Origin: Klebsiella sp. BIGb0138
GTDB lineage: Bacteria > Pseudomonadota > Gammaproteobacteria > Enterobacterales > Enterobacteriaceae
Assembly (NCBI RefSeq): GCF_004342285.1
Contig: NZ_SMCV01000003.1
Coordinates: 186,001 to 250,000, forward strand
DNA length: 64,000 nt
Direction of reading: 5' to 3'
Below, piece by piece: positions 43,345-56,484 of this stretch (positions are counted from its first letter, which is position 1; the number at the start of each line of letters is the position of its first letter). The translations under genes were made by a program, and so were the position numbers. The notes below the pieces were generated by a model. The model did not search any database, was not told the origin of the DNA, and worked only from the letters and a program-made list of their open reading frames with translations.

Positions 43345-43872
43345 AACACATCCCCTTTTGAGTGGTTTAAACGACGACTAACAAGCACCGTTGTGGGATG
43401 AACACGACTAACAGACCTGACACATACATTGTAATCCTGTTGATTTAACTATAATCCACTCTTAAAAAGATTTCACCGTGCTATTACGAAAAATTACAAT
43501 TATCGCCGTTAATTTATCTTAAAAATATCCAGATTTATTATCCCAGAACATATCAAAACACTGGCAAAGTGAAAGCAAAGCTTATGTATCATTGATTTAG
43601 CAGGTTCTTTTGCACCACTTCAGAACACAACCTCGGATAACATCGGGCGTTAAGAATATTCTTAGAGGGGCTGAGGATTAAACCTGAGAAAGAATAATCT
43701 GATAAGAACGGCGTAATGCTTATCACCAGAAATTGTATATCAGCTTGTAAAACAAACAGTGGCAATGTGTGCGCTTTAATATACGCCATCCGGCAAAGTT
43801 CCTCAACGTCTCCTGAGTCAGTCTGGCGTACGGCAGAAAAAAGGGCCGCAAATGCGGCCCTGAGAGGAGAGA
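43345..43872. other. Interval between tomB and acrB
   Basis: About 530 AT-rich bases contain the tomB-hha promoter (near the tomB start) and the acrB terminator (near 43850). Short open frames inside have no family features or ribosome binding sites. E. coli has a similar long gap here. Confidence 0.5.
43835..43862 (-). terminator. acrAB intrinsic terminator
   Basis: Stem GGGCCGCA/TGCGGCCC (43843-43850 with 43853-43860), then six T residues on the minus strand, 13 bases beyond the acrB stop codon. Confidence 0.9.
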
Positions 43873-47022
<3,150 letters not shown>

Positions 47023-47041
47023 TTAACGGCTCCTGTTTAAG

Positions 47042-48235
47042 TTAAGACTTGGTTTGTTCTGACTGAGCGTTACCTGCGGTTTGCTGCTTATCGTCAGAGG
47101 CTACTTCCTGCGCTTTTACCTGCACGCCTGGTTTTACTTTTTGCAGTCCGGCTACGATGACGCGGTCGCCGGATTGCACGCCGCTGGTGACCAGCCATTG
47201 ATCGCCAATCGCCTGCGTTGCGGTGACCTGACGAACTTCGACCTTATCGCCTTCACCCACCACCATGACGCTGGCATCGCCGCGCGGCGTACGGGTGACA
47301 CCCTGCTGCGGAACCAGCAGCGCATCCGGGTTAGTCCCTTCCTGCAGGCGTGCGCGAACGAACATCCCTGGCAGCAGGGTGTGATCCGGGTTCGGGAAGA
47401 TGGCGCGTAGCGTGATAGAGCCGGTGGTCTGGTCAACGGTGACGTCAGAAAACTCCAGCGTACCGCTTTGCGGATACTTAAGACCGTCGTTGGTCACCAG
47501 TTCGACCTTCGCTTTGCCGTTTTCTTGTTTCAGCGTACCGTTTGTCAGCTCTTGTTTCAGACGCAGGAAATCGTTGCTCGATTGGGTCACGTCTACATAG
47601 ATAGGATCCAGCTGCTGTACGGTTGCCAGCGCGGTCGTCTGACCGTTCTGCACCAGCGCGCCTTCGGTAACCGCCGATTTACCAATACGCCCGCTGATAG
47701 GCGAGGTCACTTTGGTATAGGCCAGGTTGATGCGCGCGGTTTCAACGGCGGCTTTCGCGGCGACAACGGCAGCATTGCTCTGCTGTGCGTCGGCGACGGC
47801 AGTGTCATAATCCTGTCGACTGATGTACTGGGTGCCTAACAGTTTCTGATAACGTTTAACCGTCAGCTGGGCGATATTGGCCGCGGCCTGCGCTTTGGCC
47901 AGGTCGCCTTTGGCGCTTTCGTAGCTGGCCTGATAGGTCGCCGGATCGATCTGATAAAGGGACACGCCGGCCTGAATATCGCTGCCTTCGGTGAAGTTAC
48001 GTTTTAGAATAATGCCACTCACCTGAGGACGGACTTCCGCCACCCGAAAGGCGCTGGTACGGCCCGGGAGCTCAGTGGTGATTTGCAGAGGTGCGGATTT
48101 GAGCGTCACAATACCGACTTCCGGCATTTGCTGGGCTCCTTGCTGAGCCGGTTTGTCGTCACATCCTGTTAGCGCTAAGCTGCCTGAGAGCATCAGAACG
48201 ACCGCCAGAGGCGTTAACCCTCTGTTTTTGTTCAT
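47042..48235 (-). CDS. acrA: RND efflux periplasmic adaptor AcrA
   Basis: AcrA links AcrB to TolC in the periplasm. The 397-residue lipoprotein precursor has lipobox ALTGC (Cys25), then the membrane-fusion-protein layout: lipoyl half-motifs (RVAEVRPQVSGIILKRNFTEG), an alpha hairpin of heptad type (about residues 95-165), beta barrel and membrane-proximal domains. The ATG at 48233-48235 gives the E. coli start and length. It is divergent from acrR, whose operator lies between them. Confidence 0.98.
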   Translation of the reverse strand: MNKNRGLTPLAVVLMLSGSLALTGCDDKPAQQGAQQMPEVGIVTLKSAPLQITTELPGRTSAFRVAEVRPQVSGIILKRNFTEGSDIQAGVSLYQIDPATYQASYESAKGDLAKAQAAANIAQLTVKRYQKLLGTQYISRQDYDTAVADAQQSNAAVVAAKAAVETARINLAYTKVTSPISGRIGKSAVTEGALVQNGQTTALATVQQLDPIYVDVTQSSNDFLRLKQELTNGTLKQENGKAKVELVTNDGLKYPQSGTLEFSDVTVDQTTGSITLRAIFPNPDHTLLPGMFVRARLQEGTNPDALLVPQQGVTRTPRGDASVMVVGEGDKVEVRQVTATQAIGDQWLVTSGVQSGDRVIVAGLQKVKPGVQVKAQEVASDDKQQTAGNAQSEQTKS

Positions 48236-48325
48236 ATGTAAACCTCGAGTGTCCAATTTCAAATTGTTCAGTGGCTCAAACGACCACAAACCCACTACTG
48301 TGTTTCTATTATGGTCATGCTATGG

Positions 48326-48349
48326 TACATACATTCATAAATGTATGTA
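48326..48349. promoter_or_regulatory. AcrR operator
   Basis: A 24-base near-perfect palindrome with arms TACATACATT and AATGTATGTA lies between acrA and acrR, 28 bases before the acrR ATG. It equals the E. coli AcrR binding site except in the central four bases, so AcrR should control both acrAB and its own gene. Confidence 0.92.
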
Positions 48350-48377
48350 AACGCAACCTCTGTAAAGTCATCGACCT

Positions 48378-49028
48378 ATGGCACGAAAAACCAAACAACA
48401 GGCACTTGAAACCCGGCAACACATTCTGGATGTTGCTCTGCGTTTGTTTTCGCAGCAAGGCGTATCATCTACCTCGTTGGCAGCAATTGCAAAAGCTGCG
48501 GGGGTCACGAGGGGGGCTATCTACTGGCATTTCAAGAATAAATCAGATTTATTTAATGAAATATGGGTGCTGTCGGAAGCTAGTATTAGCGATCTTGAAG
48601 TTGAGTATCGGGCAAAATTCCCCAACGATCCACTTTCAGTTGTTCGCGAGATATTAGTTCATGTTCTTGAAGCCACGGTGACAGAAGAGCGCAGACGCTT
48701 AATGATGGAAATCATCTTCCATAAATGCGAATTTGTCGGCGAAATGGCGGTGGTCCAGAAAGCACAGCAGAGCCTGTCTCTCGAGAGCTACGATCGTATC
48801 GAACAAACGCTCCATGAATGCATTGCAGCCCATATGCTCCCGGCTGATTTATTGACCCGCCGCGCCGCGATTTTAATGCGCAGCTACCTTTCCGGTCTGA
48901 TGGAAAACTGGCTCTTCGCGCCGGATTCATTCGATCTGGCCAAAGAGGCGCGCGACTACGTTGCCATTCTTCTGGAAATGTATCAGTTCTGCCCCTCGCT
49001 CCGGGCCCCGTCGGCCGTTGAGACATAA
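48378..49028 (+). CDS. acrR: TetR-family repressor AcrR
   Basis: AcrR represses acrAB and itself and is released by toxic hydrophobic ligands. The 216-residue product has a TetR helix-turn-helix (about residues 10-57, [35 protein letters not shown]) and a ligand-binding C-terminal domain. The frame is intact, without the truncations often found in resistant isolates. The palindromic operator lies just upstream. Confidence 0.97.
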   Translation: MARKTKQQALETRQHILDVALRLFSQQGVSSTSLAAIAKAAGVTRGAIYWHFKNKSDLFNEIWVLSEASISDLEVEYRAKFPNDPLSVVREILVHVLEATVTEERRRLMMEIIFHKCEFVGEMAVVQKAQQSLSLESYDRIEQTLHECIAAHMLPADLLTRRAAILMRSYLSGLMENWLFAPDSFDLAKEARDYVAILLEMYQFCPSLRAPSAVET

Positions 49029-49162
49029 CTGAACGGCCAGAATAAAAAAAGGTGAGTTTTTGCTGACGTCCGCAGCTATTCGCGCGGTAGCAGAAATGCT
49101 ATTCTGCGGGCTGCGACGACCCCCGGTATTCTCCGGCTTTTGCAACCACTCATGTTAACACT

Positions 49163-52100
49163 ATGCTGCATACTATCCGTTGGCGATATGCCACTTCCGC
49201 TCTTGTCATTGTACTGCTGTTTTTTGTTAGCTGCCTTAGCCTTAATCAGGCCCTGGCCGCCGATATGCCCGAACGTTCTGATGTCCAGAATCAGCTTAAT
49301 ACGCTAAATAAGCAAAAAGAACTGACCCCGCAGGATAAGCTGGTTCAGCAGGACCTGGTACAGACCCTCGAGGCGCTCGATAAAATTGAGCGGATAAAGT
49401 CGGAAACGACCCAACTACGTCAACAGGTTGAACAGGCTCCGGCGAAAATGCGGCAGGCGGTAGACAGCCTGAATGCGTTAAGCGACGTGCCTGACGATGA
49501 GGTCACGCGCAAAACGCTCAGCACGTTGTCTTTACGTCAGCTTGAATCCCGCGTCACTCAGACCCTGGACGATCTGCAAACCGCGCAGACCGATCTGGCG
49601 ACCTACAACAGCCAGCTGGTCTCCCTGCAAACGCAGCCGGAGCGCGTGCAAAACGCGATGTATTCGGCTTCCCAGCAGCTGCAGCAGATACGCAACCGCC
49701 TGAATGGTACCACGGTGGCGGGCGATGAAGCGCTGCGCCCGAGCCAGCAGGGGGTGCTGCTGGCGCAGCAGGCGCTGCTGAATGCGCAAATTGAGCAGCA
49801 GCGCAAAAGTCTTGAAGGCAATACCGTGCTGCAGGATACGCTGCAAAAGCAACGTGATTACGTCAGTGCCAACAGCAATCGCCTCGAACATCAGCTGCAG
49901 CTGTTGCAGGAAGCCGTTAACAGCAAGCGTCTGACGTTGACCGAAAAAACGGCTCAGGAAGCGGTGACGCCGGATGAAACGGCGCGTATCCAGGCAAATC
50001 CGCTGGTGAAGCAGGAGCTGGAAATTAACCATCAGCTGAGTCAGAAGCTGATCTCGGCGACGGAAAGCGGCAATCAGCTGGTGCAGCGCAACATTAAGGT
50101 CAAAAACTGGCTTGACCGGGCGCTGCAATCTGAGCGGGACATCAAAGAGCAAATCTCGGTTCTCAGAGGCAGCCTGCTATTGTCACGTATCCTCTACCAG
50201 CAGCAGCAGACGCTACCGTCGGCGGACGAGCTGGAAGATATGACCAACCGCATTGCCGATCTGCGCCTTGAACAATTTGAGGTGAATCAGCAGCGCGATG
50301 CGCTGTTCCAGAGCGATGCGTTCGTCGATAAGCTGGAAGAAGGGCATAGCGACGAAGTGACGCCGGATGTGCATGACGCGCTGCTGGACGTTGTGGACAT
50401 GCGCCGCGAACTGCTCGATCAGTTTAACAAGCAGCTGGGCAACCAGCTGATGATGGCGATTAACCTGCAGATTAACCAGCAGCAGTTAATGAGCGTGTCG
50501 AGCAACCTGAAAGCGATCCTCACGCAGCAGATTTTTTGGGTCAACAGTAACAAACCGATGGACTGGGAGTGGATTAAGTCCTTCCCGGAAGCGCTGAAAG
50601 GACAGTTTAAGGCGATGAAAATCACCGTAAACTGGGAGAAAGCGTGGCCGGCGGTGTTTATTGCCTTCCTGGCCGGTCTGCCGTTATTGCTGATTGCCGG
50701 CCTGATCCGCTGGCGTCTGCAATGGTTACGTGGCTACCAGGCCCGGCTGGCGTCACAGGTTGGGCAGCTTCGTAATGACACCCAGCTGCATACGCCGAAA
50801 GCGATTCTGATCGATCTCATCAGGGCCTTACCGGTGGTGCTGCTGATTCTGGCGGTAGGGCTGATCCTGCTGACCATGCAGCTAAATATCAGCGAGCTGC
50901 TGTGGGCCTACAGTAAAAAGCTGGCTCTGTTCTGGCTGGTGTTCGGCCTGTGCTGGAAGGTGCTGGAAAAAGACGGCGTGGCGGTCAGCCACTTTAATAT
51001 GCCGCCGCAGCTGACCAGCCACTGGCGTCGGCAAATTGTCCGCGTCAGCCTGGCGCTGCTGCCGCTGAATTTCTGGTCGGTGGTCTCCGAACTGTCGCCG
51101 TTGAATCTGATGGATGACGTGCTGGGGCAGTTTGTTATCTTCCTCAACCTGCTGCTGATTGCGGTGTTGGTGTGGCCGATGTGCCGCGAAAGCTGGCGCG
51201 ATAAAGAGTCGCACAGCCTGCGTCTGCTTACCGTCACCGTACTTTCTATCGTACCGGTGGCGCTAATGGTGCTGACGGCGACTGGCTACTTCTATACCAC
51301 TCTGCGTCTTGCCGGCCGCTGGATTGAAACCGTCTATCTGGTGATGCTGTGGAACCTGCTGTACCAGACCGTGTTACGCGGTCTGAGCGTGGCTGCGCGG
51401 CGTATTGCCTGGCGTCGCGCGCTGGCCCGCCGGCAGAATATGGTTAAAGAGGGGGCCGAAGGGGCTGAACCGCTGGAAGAGCCGACGATTGCGCTGGAAC
51501 AGGTCAACCAACAAACGCTGCGCATCACCATGCTGGTGATGGTTGCGCTGTTTGGCGTGCTGTTCTGGGCAATTTGGTCGGATCTGATTACCGTATTCGC
51601 CTATCTCGACAGTATTACGCTGTGGCACTACAACGGCACCGAAGCGGGCGTCAGCGTGGTGAGAAGCGTGACGATGGGCAGCCTGCTGTTTGCGATCGTC
51701 GCCTCGATGGTCGCCTGGGCGCTGATCCGCAACCTGCCGGGCCTGCTGGAGGTGCTGATCCTCTCAAGGCTCAATATGCGCCAGGGCACCTCCTACGCGA
51801 TAACCTCGATTCTGAACTACGCGATCATCGCCATCGGGGCGATGACGGTATTTGGCGCGCTGGGCGTTTCGTGGGACAAACTGCAGTGGCTGGCGGCCGC
51901 GCTGTCGGTCGGCCTCGGTTTCGGCCTGCAGGAGATTTTCGGTAACTTTGTTTCCGGCCTGATTATCCTTTTCGAACGCCCGGTACGCATTGGCGATACG
52001 GTCACGATCGGTACCTTCTCCGGCACCGTCAGTAAGATTCGCATCCGCGCGACGACCATTACCGACTTTGACCGTAAAGAGGTGATCATTCCCAACAAAG

Positions 52101-52510
52101 CGTTTGTCACCGAGCGGCTGATCAACTGGTCGCTGTCCGACACCGTGACCCGGGTGGTGATTCGTCTTGGCGTGGCCTACGGCTCCGATCTGGACAAGGT
52201 CAAAGAAGTCCTGCTGCAGGCGGCGCATGAGCATCCGAAAGTCATGCAGGAGCCTGGGCCATCGGTGTTCTTCACCACCTTCGGGCCGAGCACGCTGGAT
52301 CATGAGCTGCGTCTGTACGTGCGTGAACTCCGCGACCGCAGCTACACGGTTGATGAACTGAACCGCGCGATCGATCGCCTCTGCCGTGACAACAATATCA
52401 ACATCGCCTTCAACCAGCTGGAAGTTCATCTGCGTAATGAAAAAGGGGATGAAGTGACGGAACTGAAGCGTGAGGTGAAAGGGGATGACCCGTCCCCGGC
52501 GGTAGGTTAA
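49163..52510 (+). CDS. mscK: Mechanosensitive channel MscK
   Basis: MscK (KefA) is a large potassium-dependent mechanosensitive channel opened by membrane tension under low osmolarity. The 1115-residue product has a signal peptide (cleaved after NQALAADM), a long coiled-coil periplasmic domain to about residue 480, eleven or so membrane helices and a C-terminal MscS-type pore and beta domain (GLGFGLQEIFGNFVSGLIILFERPVRIGDTV). The ATG at 49163 gives a signal peptide consistent with E. coli. A GC-rich hairpin follows. Confidence 0.96.
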   Translation: MLHTIRWRYATSALVIVLLFFVSCLSLNQALAADMPERSDVQNQLNTLNKQKELTPQDKLVQQDLVQTLEALDKIERIKSETTQLRQQVEQAPAKMRQAVDSLNALSDVPDDEVTRKTLSTLSLRQLESRVTQTLDDLQTAQTDLATYNSQLVSLQTQPERVQNAMYSASQQLQQIRNRLNGTTVAGDEALRPSQQGVLLAQQALLNAQIEQQRKSLEGNTVLQDTLQKQRDYVSANSNRLEHQLQLLQEAVNSKRLTLTEKTAQEAVTPDETARIQANPLVKQELEINHQLSQKLISATESGNQLVQRNIKVKNWLDRALQSERDIKEQISVLRGSLLLSRILYQQQQTLPSADELEDMTNRIADLRLEQFEVNQQRDALFQSDAFVDKLEEGHSDEVTPDVHDALLDVVDMRRELLDQFNKQLGNQLMMAINLQINQQQLMSVSSNLKAILTQQIFWVNSNKPMDWEWIKSFPEALKGQFKAMKITVNWEKAWPAVFIAFLAGLPLLLIAGLIRWRLQWLRGYQARLASQVGQLRNDTQLHTPKAILIDLIRALPVVLLILAVGLILLTMQLNISELLWAYSKKLALFWLVFGLCWKVLEKDGVAVSHFNMPPQLTSHWRRQIVRVSLALLPLNFWSVVSELSPLNLMDDVLGQFVIFLNLLLIAVLVWPMCRESWRDKESHSLRLLTVTVLSIVPVALMVLTATGYFYTTLRLAGRWIETVYLVMLWNLLYQTVLRGLSVAARRIAWRRALARRQNMVKEGAEGAEPLEEPTIALEQVNQQTLRITMLVMVALFGVLFWAIWSDLITVFAYLDSITLWHYNGTEAGVSVVRSVTMGSLLFAIVASMVAWALIRNLPGLLEVLILSRLNMRQGTSYAITSILNYAIIAIGAMTVFGALGVSWDKLQWLAAALSVGLGFGLQEIFGNFVSGLIILFERPVRIGDTVTIGTFSGTVSKIRIRATTITDFDRKEVIIPNKAFVTERLINWSLSDTVTRVVIRLGVAYGSDLDKVKEVLLQAAHEHPKVMQEPGPSVFFTTFGPSTLDHELRLYVRELRDRSYTVDELNRAIDRLCRDNNINIAFNQLEVHLRNEKGDEVTELKREVKGDDPSPAVG

Positions 52511-52519
52511 CTTTCCTCA

Positions 52520-52545
52520 GGGGCGGCCGCTGTGCCGCCCCGTTA
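52520..52545. terminator. Hairpin between convergent mscK and rsmS
   Basis: Stem GGGGCGGC/GCCGCCCC with loop CGCTGT lies between two converging genes. The plus-strand tail GTTAATG has only a short T-run, so it is a weak or bidirectional terminator candidate. Confidence 0.5.
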
Positions 52546-52556
52546 ATGCCCACAGG

Positions 52557-52733
52557 CTAGCGACTATCGTTCCCTGTTGACGATGGCTCCGTGCTATTGA
52601 GTTTGTTTTCATAGTCGCGTTTGATGATCTCCAGCGCGCCCAGCACGGTTTGCGCCGACACCTGGTTCTCTTCGAGCAGCATAATTAAATCGACGGCCAG
52701 TTTGACTTCGTCCGGGGCATTTTCCAGCGACAT
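52557..52733 (-). CDS. rsmS: Pleiotropic regulatory protein RsmS (YbaM)
   Basis: A 58-residue small protein starting [20 protein letters not shown] and ending GNDSR. It matches E. coli YbaM/RsmS, a small regulator first linked to exoenzyme production in Pectobacterium. The predicted structure is helical. It is preceded by AGGGAGGGAATATG-like sequence (GGAGGGAAT before the ATG), and lies 14 bases after priC, so the two probably form an operon. It is too short to stand out but reading frame, start and conservation all support it. Confidence 0.9.
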   Translation of the reverse strand: MSLENAPDEVKLAVDLIMLLEENQVSAQTVLGALEIIKRDYENKLNSTEPSSTGNDSR

Positions 52734-52747
52734 ATTCCCTCCTTCGG

Positions 52748-53275
52748 TTAGCGCGTTAAGCGTGCCAGCACGCCTTCAATTTTTTCCAGCGCATCGCGAC
52801 AGCGCGCTAAACGTCCGGCGTAGGCGTCGACCTCTTTCGCCAGCCGCTGCTGTTCAGCAAGCGTTGTCGCCTGGGTCAACTGACGTTGGCGATCGTTTCT
52901 CATCGCCAGCAGGCGGCGCTCGTATTCCTGATGCTGTAGCCGCCGCCGCTGCCAGCGGTTCAGGCCGGGTGACGCGCTATCCCAGCTGCGCAGCGGCCAG
53001 GTGGCCGTTTCCCGGCTGAGGGCGGCGATTTGCGCGACCAGCCGCTCCGCCAGCCAGGCCACCTGCGGCAGCTGCTGTCGGGCGACGGCCTGTTGCAGCT
53101 CAGCAAAATGCTGTTGGGCTTCCTCGAGATAGGCCCGCATCAGCGTACTGCGGGTACGGAACAGCTGGCGGTCGAAACGGGCGCTGAGCGTTGCATGATG
53201 TGCCAGCGGGGCAACCTGCGCCGCCAGCTGGGCCAGCTGATTTTCCAGCGTGTGTAAAAGCCGGGTTGTTTTCAA
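52748..53275 (-). CDS. priC: Primosomal replication protein N''
   Basis: PriC helps reload the replicative helicase on stalled forks lacking DNA at the leading strand. The 175-residue, highly basic, helical product contains the conserved [10 protein letters not shown] and [15 protein letters not shown] segments. A TTG codon at 53273-53275 is chosen as start: it follows GGGAGGAG at optimal spacing and gives exactly the E. coli length. The longer frame starts inside that ribosome binding site and is rejected. rsmS follows 14 bases downstream. Confidence 0.92.
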   Translation of the reverse strand: MKTTRLLHTLENQLAQLAAQVAPLAHHATLSARFDRQLFRTRSTLMRAYLEEAQQHFAELQQAVARQQLPQVAWLAERLVAQIAALSRETATWPLRSWDSASPGLNRWQRRRLQHQEYERRLLAMRNDRQRQLTQATTLAEQQRLAKEVDAYAGRLARCRDALEKIEGVLARLTR

Positions 53276-53344
53276 ATAACTCCTCCCTACCCAGATAAGC
53301 AACTGTGCTACAGTAGCCCTCTCTGCCTGATAACGATTCGCATT

Positions 53345-53722
53345 ATGCCACGTATTATTTTAATCATCATTGGCTGGCTGGCGGTAGTGCTGGGGACGCT
53401 GGGCGTCTTTTTGCCTTTATTGCCGACCACCCCGTTTATTCTTCTGGCGGCCTGGTGTTTCGCCCGTTCGTCGCCGCGTTTTCACCACTGGCTGCTGTAT
53501 CGTTCGTGGTTCGGCGGCTATCTTCGCCACTGGCAGCAATATCGTGCGATGCCGCCCGGCGCCAAACCGCGGGCAATAGTGATGATTCTGCTGACCTTCG
53601 CCATTTCACTGTGGCTGGTTAAGCTTACGTGGGTTCGCATCATGTTGCTGGTCATTCTGGCCTGCCTGCTGATATTTATGTGGCGTATTCCGGTGGTTGA
53701 CGCAAAGCAACAAAAGCACTGA
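53345..53722 (+). CDS. ybaN: DUF454 inner membrane protein YbaN
   Basis: A 125-residue membrane protein of the DUF454 family with three or four helices and the conserved LGTLGVFLPLLPTTPFILLAAWCFARSS segment. Function is unknown. Length equals E. coli YbaN. It is divergent from priC, with a short shared promoter interval. Confidence 0.93.
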   Translation: MPRIILIIIGWLAVVLGTLGVFLPLLPTTPFILLAAWCFARSSPRFHHWLLYRSWFGGYLRHWQQYRAMPPGAKPRAIVMILLTFAISLWLVKLTWVRIMLLVILACLLIFMWRIPVVDAKQQKH

Positions 53723-53872
53723 TGCGCCATAATGAGTGTTGCAATTGTGGCTTACAGACAGTAAATTCGAGCGTTTTCGAGCGCGGGTACGCCTGGTCAA
53801 AGGTTAAACAACGGTTTCTTTGACCCGTCTGGCCTGCCCGTGAGTAACACCGTTTTTATCAGGCATAAACTT

Positions 53873-54424
53873 ATGACCGCAACAGCACAGCAGCTTGAAT
53901 ATCTAAAGAACAGTATCCAAAGCATTCAGGATTATCCAAAACCGGGTATTCTTTTCCGCGATGTCACCAGCTTGCTGGAAGACCCGAAGGCCTATGCACT
54001 GAGCATTGAACTGCTGGCCGAGCGCTATAAAGACGCCGGCATCACCAAAGTGGTGGGTACCGAAGCGCGCGGTTTCCTGTTTGGCGCCCCGGTGGCGCTG
54101 GCGCTGGGCGTGGGCTTTGTGCCGGTACGTAAACCGGGTAAGCTGCCGCGCGAAACGATTGCCGAGAGCTACGAGCTCGAATACGGCACCGATCGGCTGG
54201 AAATCCACGTCGATGCGATCAAGGAAGGCGATAAAGTCCTCGTTGTTGACGATCTGCTGGCGACCGGCGGCACCATTGACGCCACCGTCAAGCTGATTCG
54301 CCGCCTCGGTGGCGAAGTCCATGATGCCGCTTTCATTATCAATCTCTTCGATCTGGGCGGCGAACAGCGCCTGGAGAAACAGGGGATTCACTGCTACAGC
54401 CTGGTGCCGTTCCCGGGCCACTAA
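53873..54424 (+). CDS. apt: Adenine phosphoribosyltransferase
   Basis: Apt salvages adenine to AMP using PRPP. The 183-residue product has the PRPP-binding motif [16 protein letters not shown] (about residues 122-137) and the adenine-binding [13 protein letters not shown] loop. The ATG at 53873 gives the E. coli start [12 protein letters not shown]; the upstream in-frame extension is not conserved. A hairpin without T-tract (AGCCTCGCCG with CGGCGGGGCT at 54441-54463) follows and precedes dnaX. Confidence 0.97.
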   Translation: MTATAQQLEYLKNSIQSIQDYPKPGILFRDVTSLLEDPKAYALSIELLAERYKDAGITKVVGTEARGFLFGAPVALALGVGFVPVRKPGKLPRETIAESYELEYGTDRLEIHVDAIKEGDKVLVVDDLLATGGTIDATVKLIRRLGGEVHDAAFIINLFDLGGEQRLEKQGIHCYSLVPFPGH

Positions 54425-54516
54425 GCATTTCCCGATACATAGCCTCGCCGATCCGGCGGGGCTGTGATAGCATTACCTCCTCGTGATTTCACCTTCCAGC
54501 GTTTCAGAGCCAGCCC

Positions 54517-56427
54517 ATGAGTTATCAGGTCTTAGCCCGTAAATGGCGCCCACAAACCTTTGCTGACGTCGTCGGCCAGGAACATGTGCTGACCGCACTG
54601 GCGAACGGCTTATCGTTAGGGCGCATTCATCACGCTTATCTCTTTTCCGGCACCCGCGGCGTGGGGAAAACCTCCATCGCGCGATTGTTAGCGAAAGGGT
54701 TGAACTGTGAAACCGGTATTACCGCCACGCCGTGCGGCGTTTGCGATAACTGCCGTGAAATAGAACAGGGGCGCTTTGTCGATCTGATTGAGATCGATGC
54801 CGCTTCCCGCACCAAAGTCGAGGACACCCGCGACCTGCTGGATAACGTCCAGTACGCGCCGGCCCGTGGTCGCTTTAAGGTCTATCTGATCGATGAAGTC
54901 CACATGCTGTCGCGCCACAGCTTCAACGCGTTGTTAAAGACGCTGGAGGAGCCGCCCGCGCACGTCAAATTCCTGCTGGCGACCACCGATCCGCAGAAGC
55001 TGCCGGTAACGATCCTCTCGCGCTGTCTCCAGTTCCATCTGAAGGCGCTGGATGTCGAACAGATCCGTCATCAGCTTGAACATATTCTTGGCGAAGAGCG
55101 GATTGATTTTGAATCCCGCGCGCTGCAGCTGCTGTCGCGTGCGGCGGACGGCAGCCTGCGCGATGCGTTAAGCCTGACCGATCAGGCGATTGCCAGCGGC
55201 GACGGCCGTCTGACGACGGAGTCGGTCAGTACCATGCTCGGCACCCTCGACGACGATCAGGCTCTTGCGCTGATTGAGGCGCTGGTGGCTGCCGACGGAG
55301 AGCGGGTGATGGCCGGGGTGAACGAGGCGGCTTCGCGGGGCGTTGAGTGGGAGGCGCTGCTGGTTGAAATGCAGAGCCTGCTGCACCGAATTGCGATGGT
55401 TCAGCTGTCACCGTCAGCGCTGGGGGCCGATATGGCCGCGGTGGAGCAGCGAATGCGTGAACTCGCGCGCACCGTGCCGCCCGCCGATGTACAATTGTAT
55501 TATCAGACCCTGTTAATGGGCCGCAAAGAGCTGCCGTATGCGCCGGACAGGCGCATGGGCGTGGAAATGACGCTGCTGCGAGCGCTGGCCTTCCATCCGC
55601 GCATGCCGCTGCCGGAGCCCGAGGTGCAGCCGCTGCCGGCGGTAGCCAGCGCCCCTGCGCAGGCCGCACTGGTCCAGGCTCCGGCGGCCCAGCAGCCGCC
55701 GCAGAATTTGCCGCAGACCACCAGTCAGGTACTGGCGGCGCGAAGCCAGCTGCAGCGTAGCCAGGGGGCGCCCACCCCAAAAAAGAGTGAACCGGCAGCC
55801 GCATCCCGCGCGCGGCCGGTGAATAACGCTGCGCTGGAGCGTCTGAGTTCGATTACCGAGCGCGTGCAGGCTCGGCCTGCCGCCGCGGCGCAGGAAAAGG
55901 CGCCGGCTAAAAAAGAGGCCTATCGCTGGAAAGCGACGACCGTTGTCGAAGCGGTGAAAGAAGAGGTCGCGACGCCGAAAGCGCTGAAGAAAGCGCTGGA
56001 GCACGAAAAAACGCCGGAGCTGGCGGCAAAACTGGCGCTTGAAGCGGTCGAACGCGACAGCTGGGCGGCAGAGGTCAACCAGCTGATGGTGCCGAAGCTG
56101 GTGGAGCAGGTCGCGCTCAATGCATGGAAAGAGCAGGACGGTCAGCGGATCTGCCTGCATCTGCGTCCGAGCCAGCGGCATCTGAATTCCGCCGGCGCGC
56201 AGCAAAAGCTGGCCGAAGCGCTGGGCGTTTTGTATGGCGCAGCGGTTGAACTGACCATCGTGGAAGATGATAATCCTGCGATGCGCACGCCGCTGGAGTG
56301 GCGGCAGGCAATTTACGAAGAGAAGCTTGCGCAAGCGCGCGAAGCGATTATTGCGGATAACAACATTCAGACGCTGCGTCGCTTCTTTGATGCGGACCTG
56401 GATGAAGAGAGTATTCGCCCCATTTGA
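54517..56427 (+). CDS. dnaX: DNA polymerase III tau (and gamma) subunits
   Basis: DnaX encodes tau, the clamp-loader ATPase that dimerises the polymerase, and, by frameshifting, the shorter gamma. The 636-residue tau has Walker A GTRGVGKTS (Lys51), four zinc cysteines around CETGITATPCGVCDNC (64-79), Walker B YLIDEVHML and the SRC sensor LSRCLQF, then a Pro/Ala-rich linker and the tau-specific domains that bind DnaB and polymerase alpha. A slippery A-AAA-AAG at 55779 gives gamma of about 424 residues. The E. coli order apt-dnaX-ybaB-recR is kept. Confidence 0.97.
   Translation: MSYQVLARKWRPQTFADVVGQEHVLTALANGLSLGRIHHAYLFSGTRGVGKTSIARLLAKGLNCETGITATPCGVCDNCREIEQGRFVDLIEIDAASRTKVEDTRDLLDNVQYAPARGRFKVYLIDEVHMLSRHSFNALLKTLEEPPAHVKFLLATTDPQKLPVTILSRCLQFHLKALDVEQIRHQLEHILGEERIDFESRALQLLSRAADGSLRDALSLTDQAIASGDGRLTTESVSTMLGTLDDDQALALIEALVAADGERVMAGVNEAASRGVEWEALLVEMQSLLHRIAMVQLSPSALGADMAAVEQRMRELARTVPPADVQLYYQTLLMGRKELPYAPDRRMGVEMTLLRALAFHPRMPLPEPEVQPLPAVASAPAQAALVQAPAAQQPPQNLPQTTSQVLAARSQLQRSQGAPTPKKSEPAAASRARPVNNAALERLSSITERVQARPAAAAQEKAPAKKEAYRWKATTVVEAVKEEVATPKALKKALEHEKTPELAAKLALEAVERDSWAAEVNQLMVPKLVEQVALNAWKEQDGQRICLHLRPSQRHLNSAGAQQKLAEALGVLYGAAVELTIVEDDNPAMRTPLEWRQAIYEEKLAQAREAIIADNNIQTLRRFFDADLDEESIRPI
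55767..55820 (+). promoter_or_regulatory. Programmed -1 frameshift signal in dnaX
   Basis: The heptamer A-AAA-AAG at 55779-55785 is in the zero frame (CCA AAA AAG). Slippage by one base makes the next codons GAG then TGA at 55788-55790, ending gamma. A purine-rich AGGGGGCG lies about ten bases upstream and a stem (ACCGGC...GCCGGT, 55791-55820) lies just downstream, the three-part arrangement known from E. coli dnaX. Confidence 0.92.
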
Positions 56428-56484
56428 TTGCAAGTTTGACTTGCGGTCAGCATCCTTAACGATGACTTACTGAGAGAGAAGCCT

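Noticed and set aside
43589-43789. 66-codon minus-strand frame between tomB and acrB
   Set aside because: No ribosome binding site or family features; no support beyond an open frame in AT-rich DNA.
48378-49028. Disrupted acrR as in efflux-overexpressing isolates
   Set aside because: The frame is complete with an intact helix-turn-helix and ligand domain; no premature stop or frameshift.
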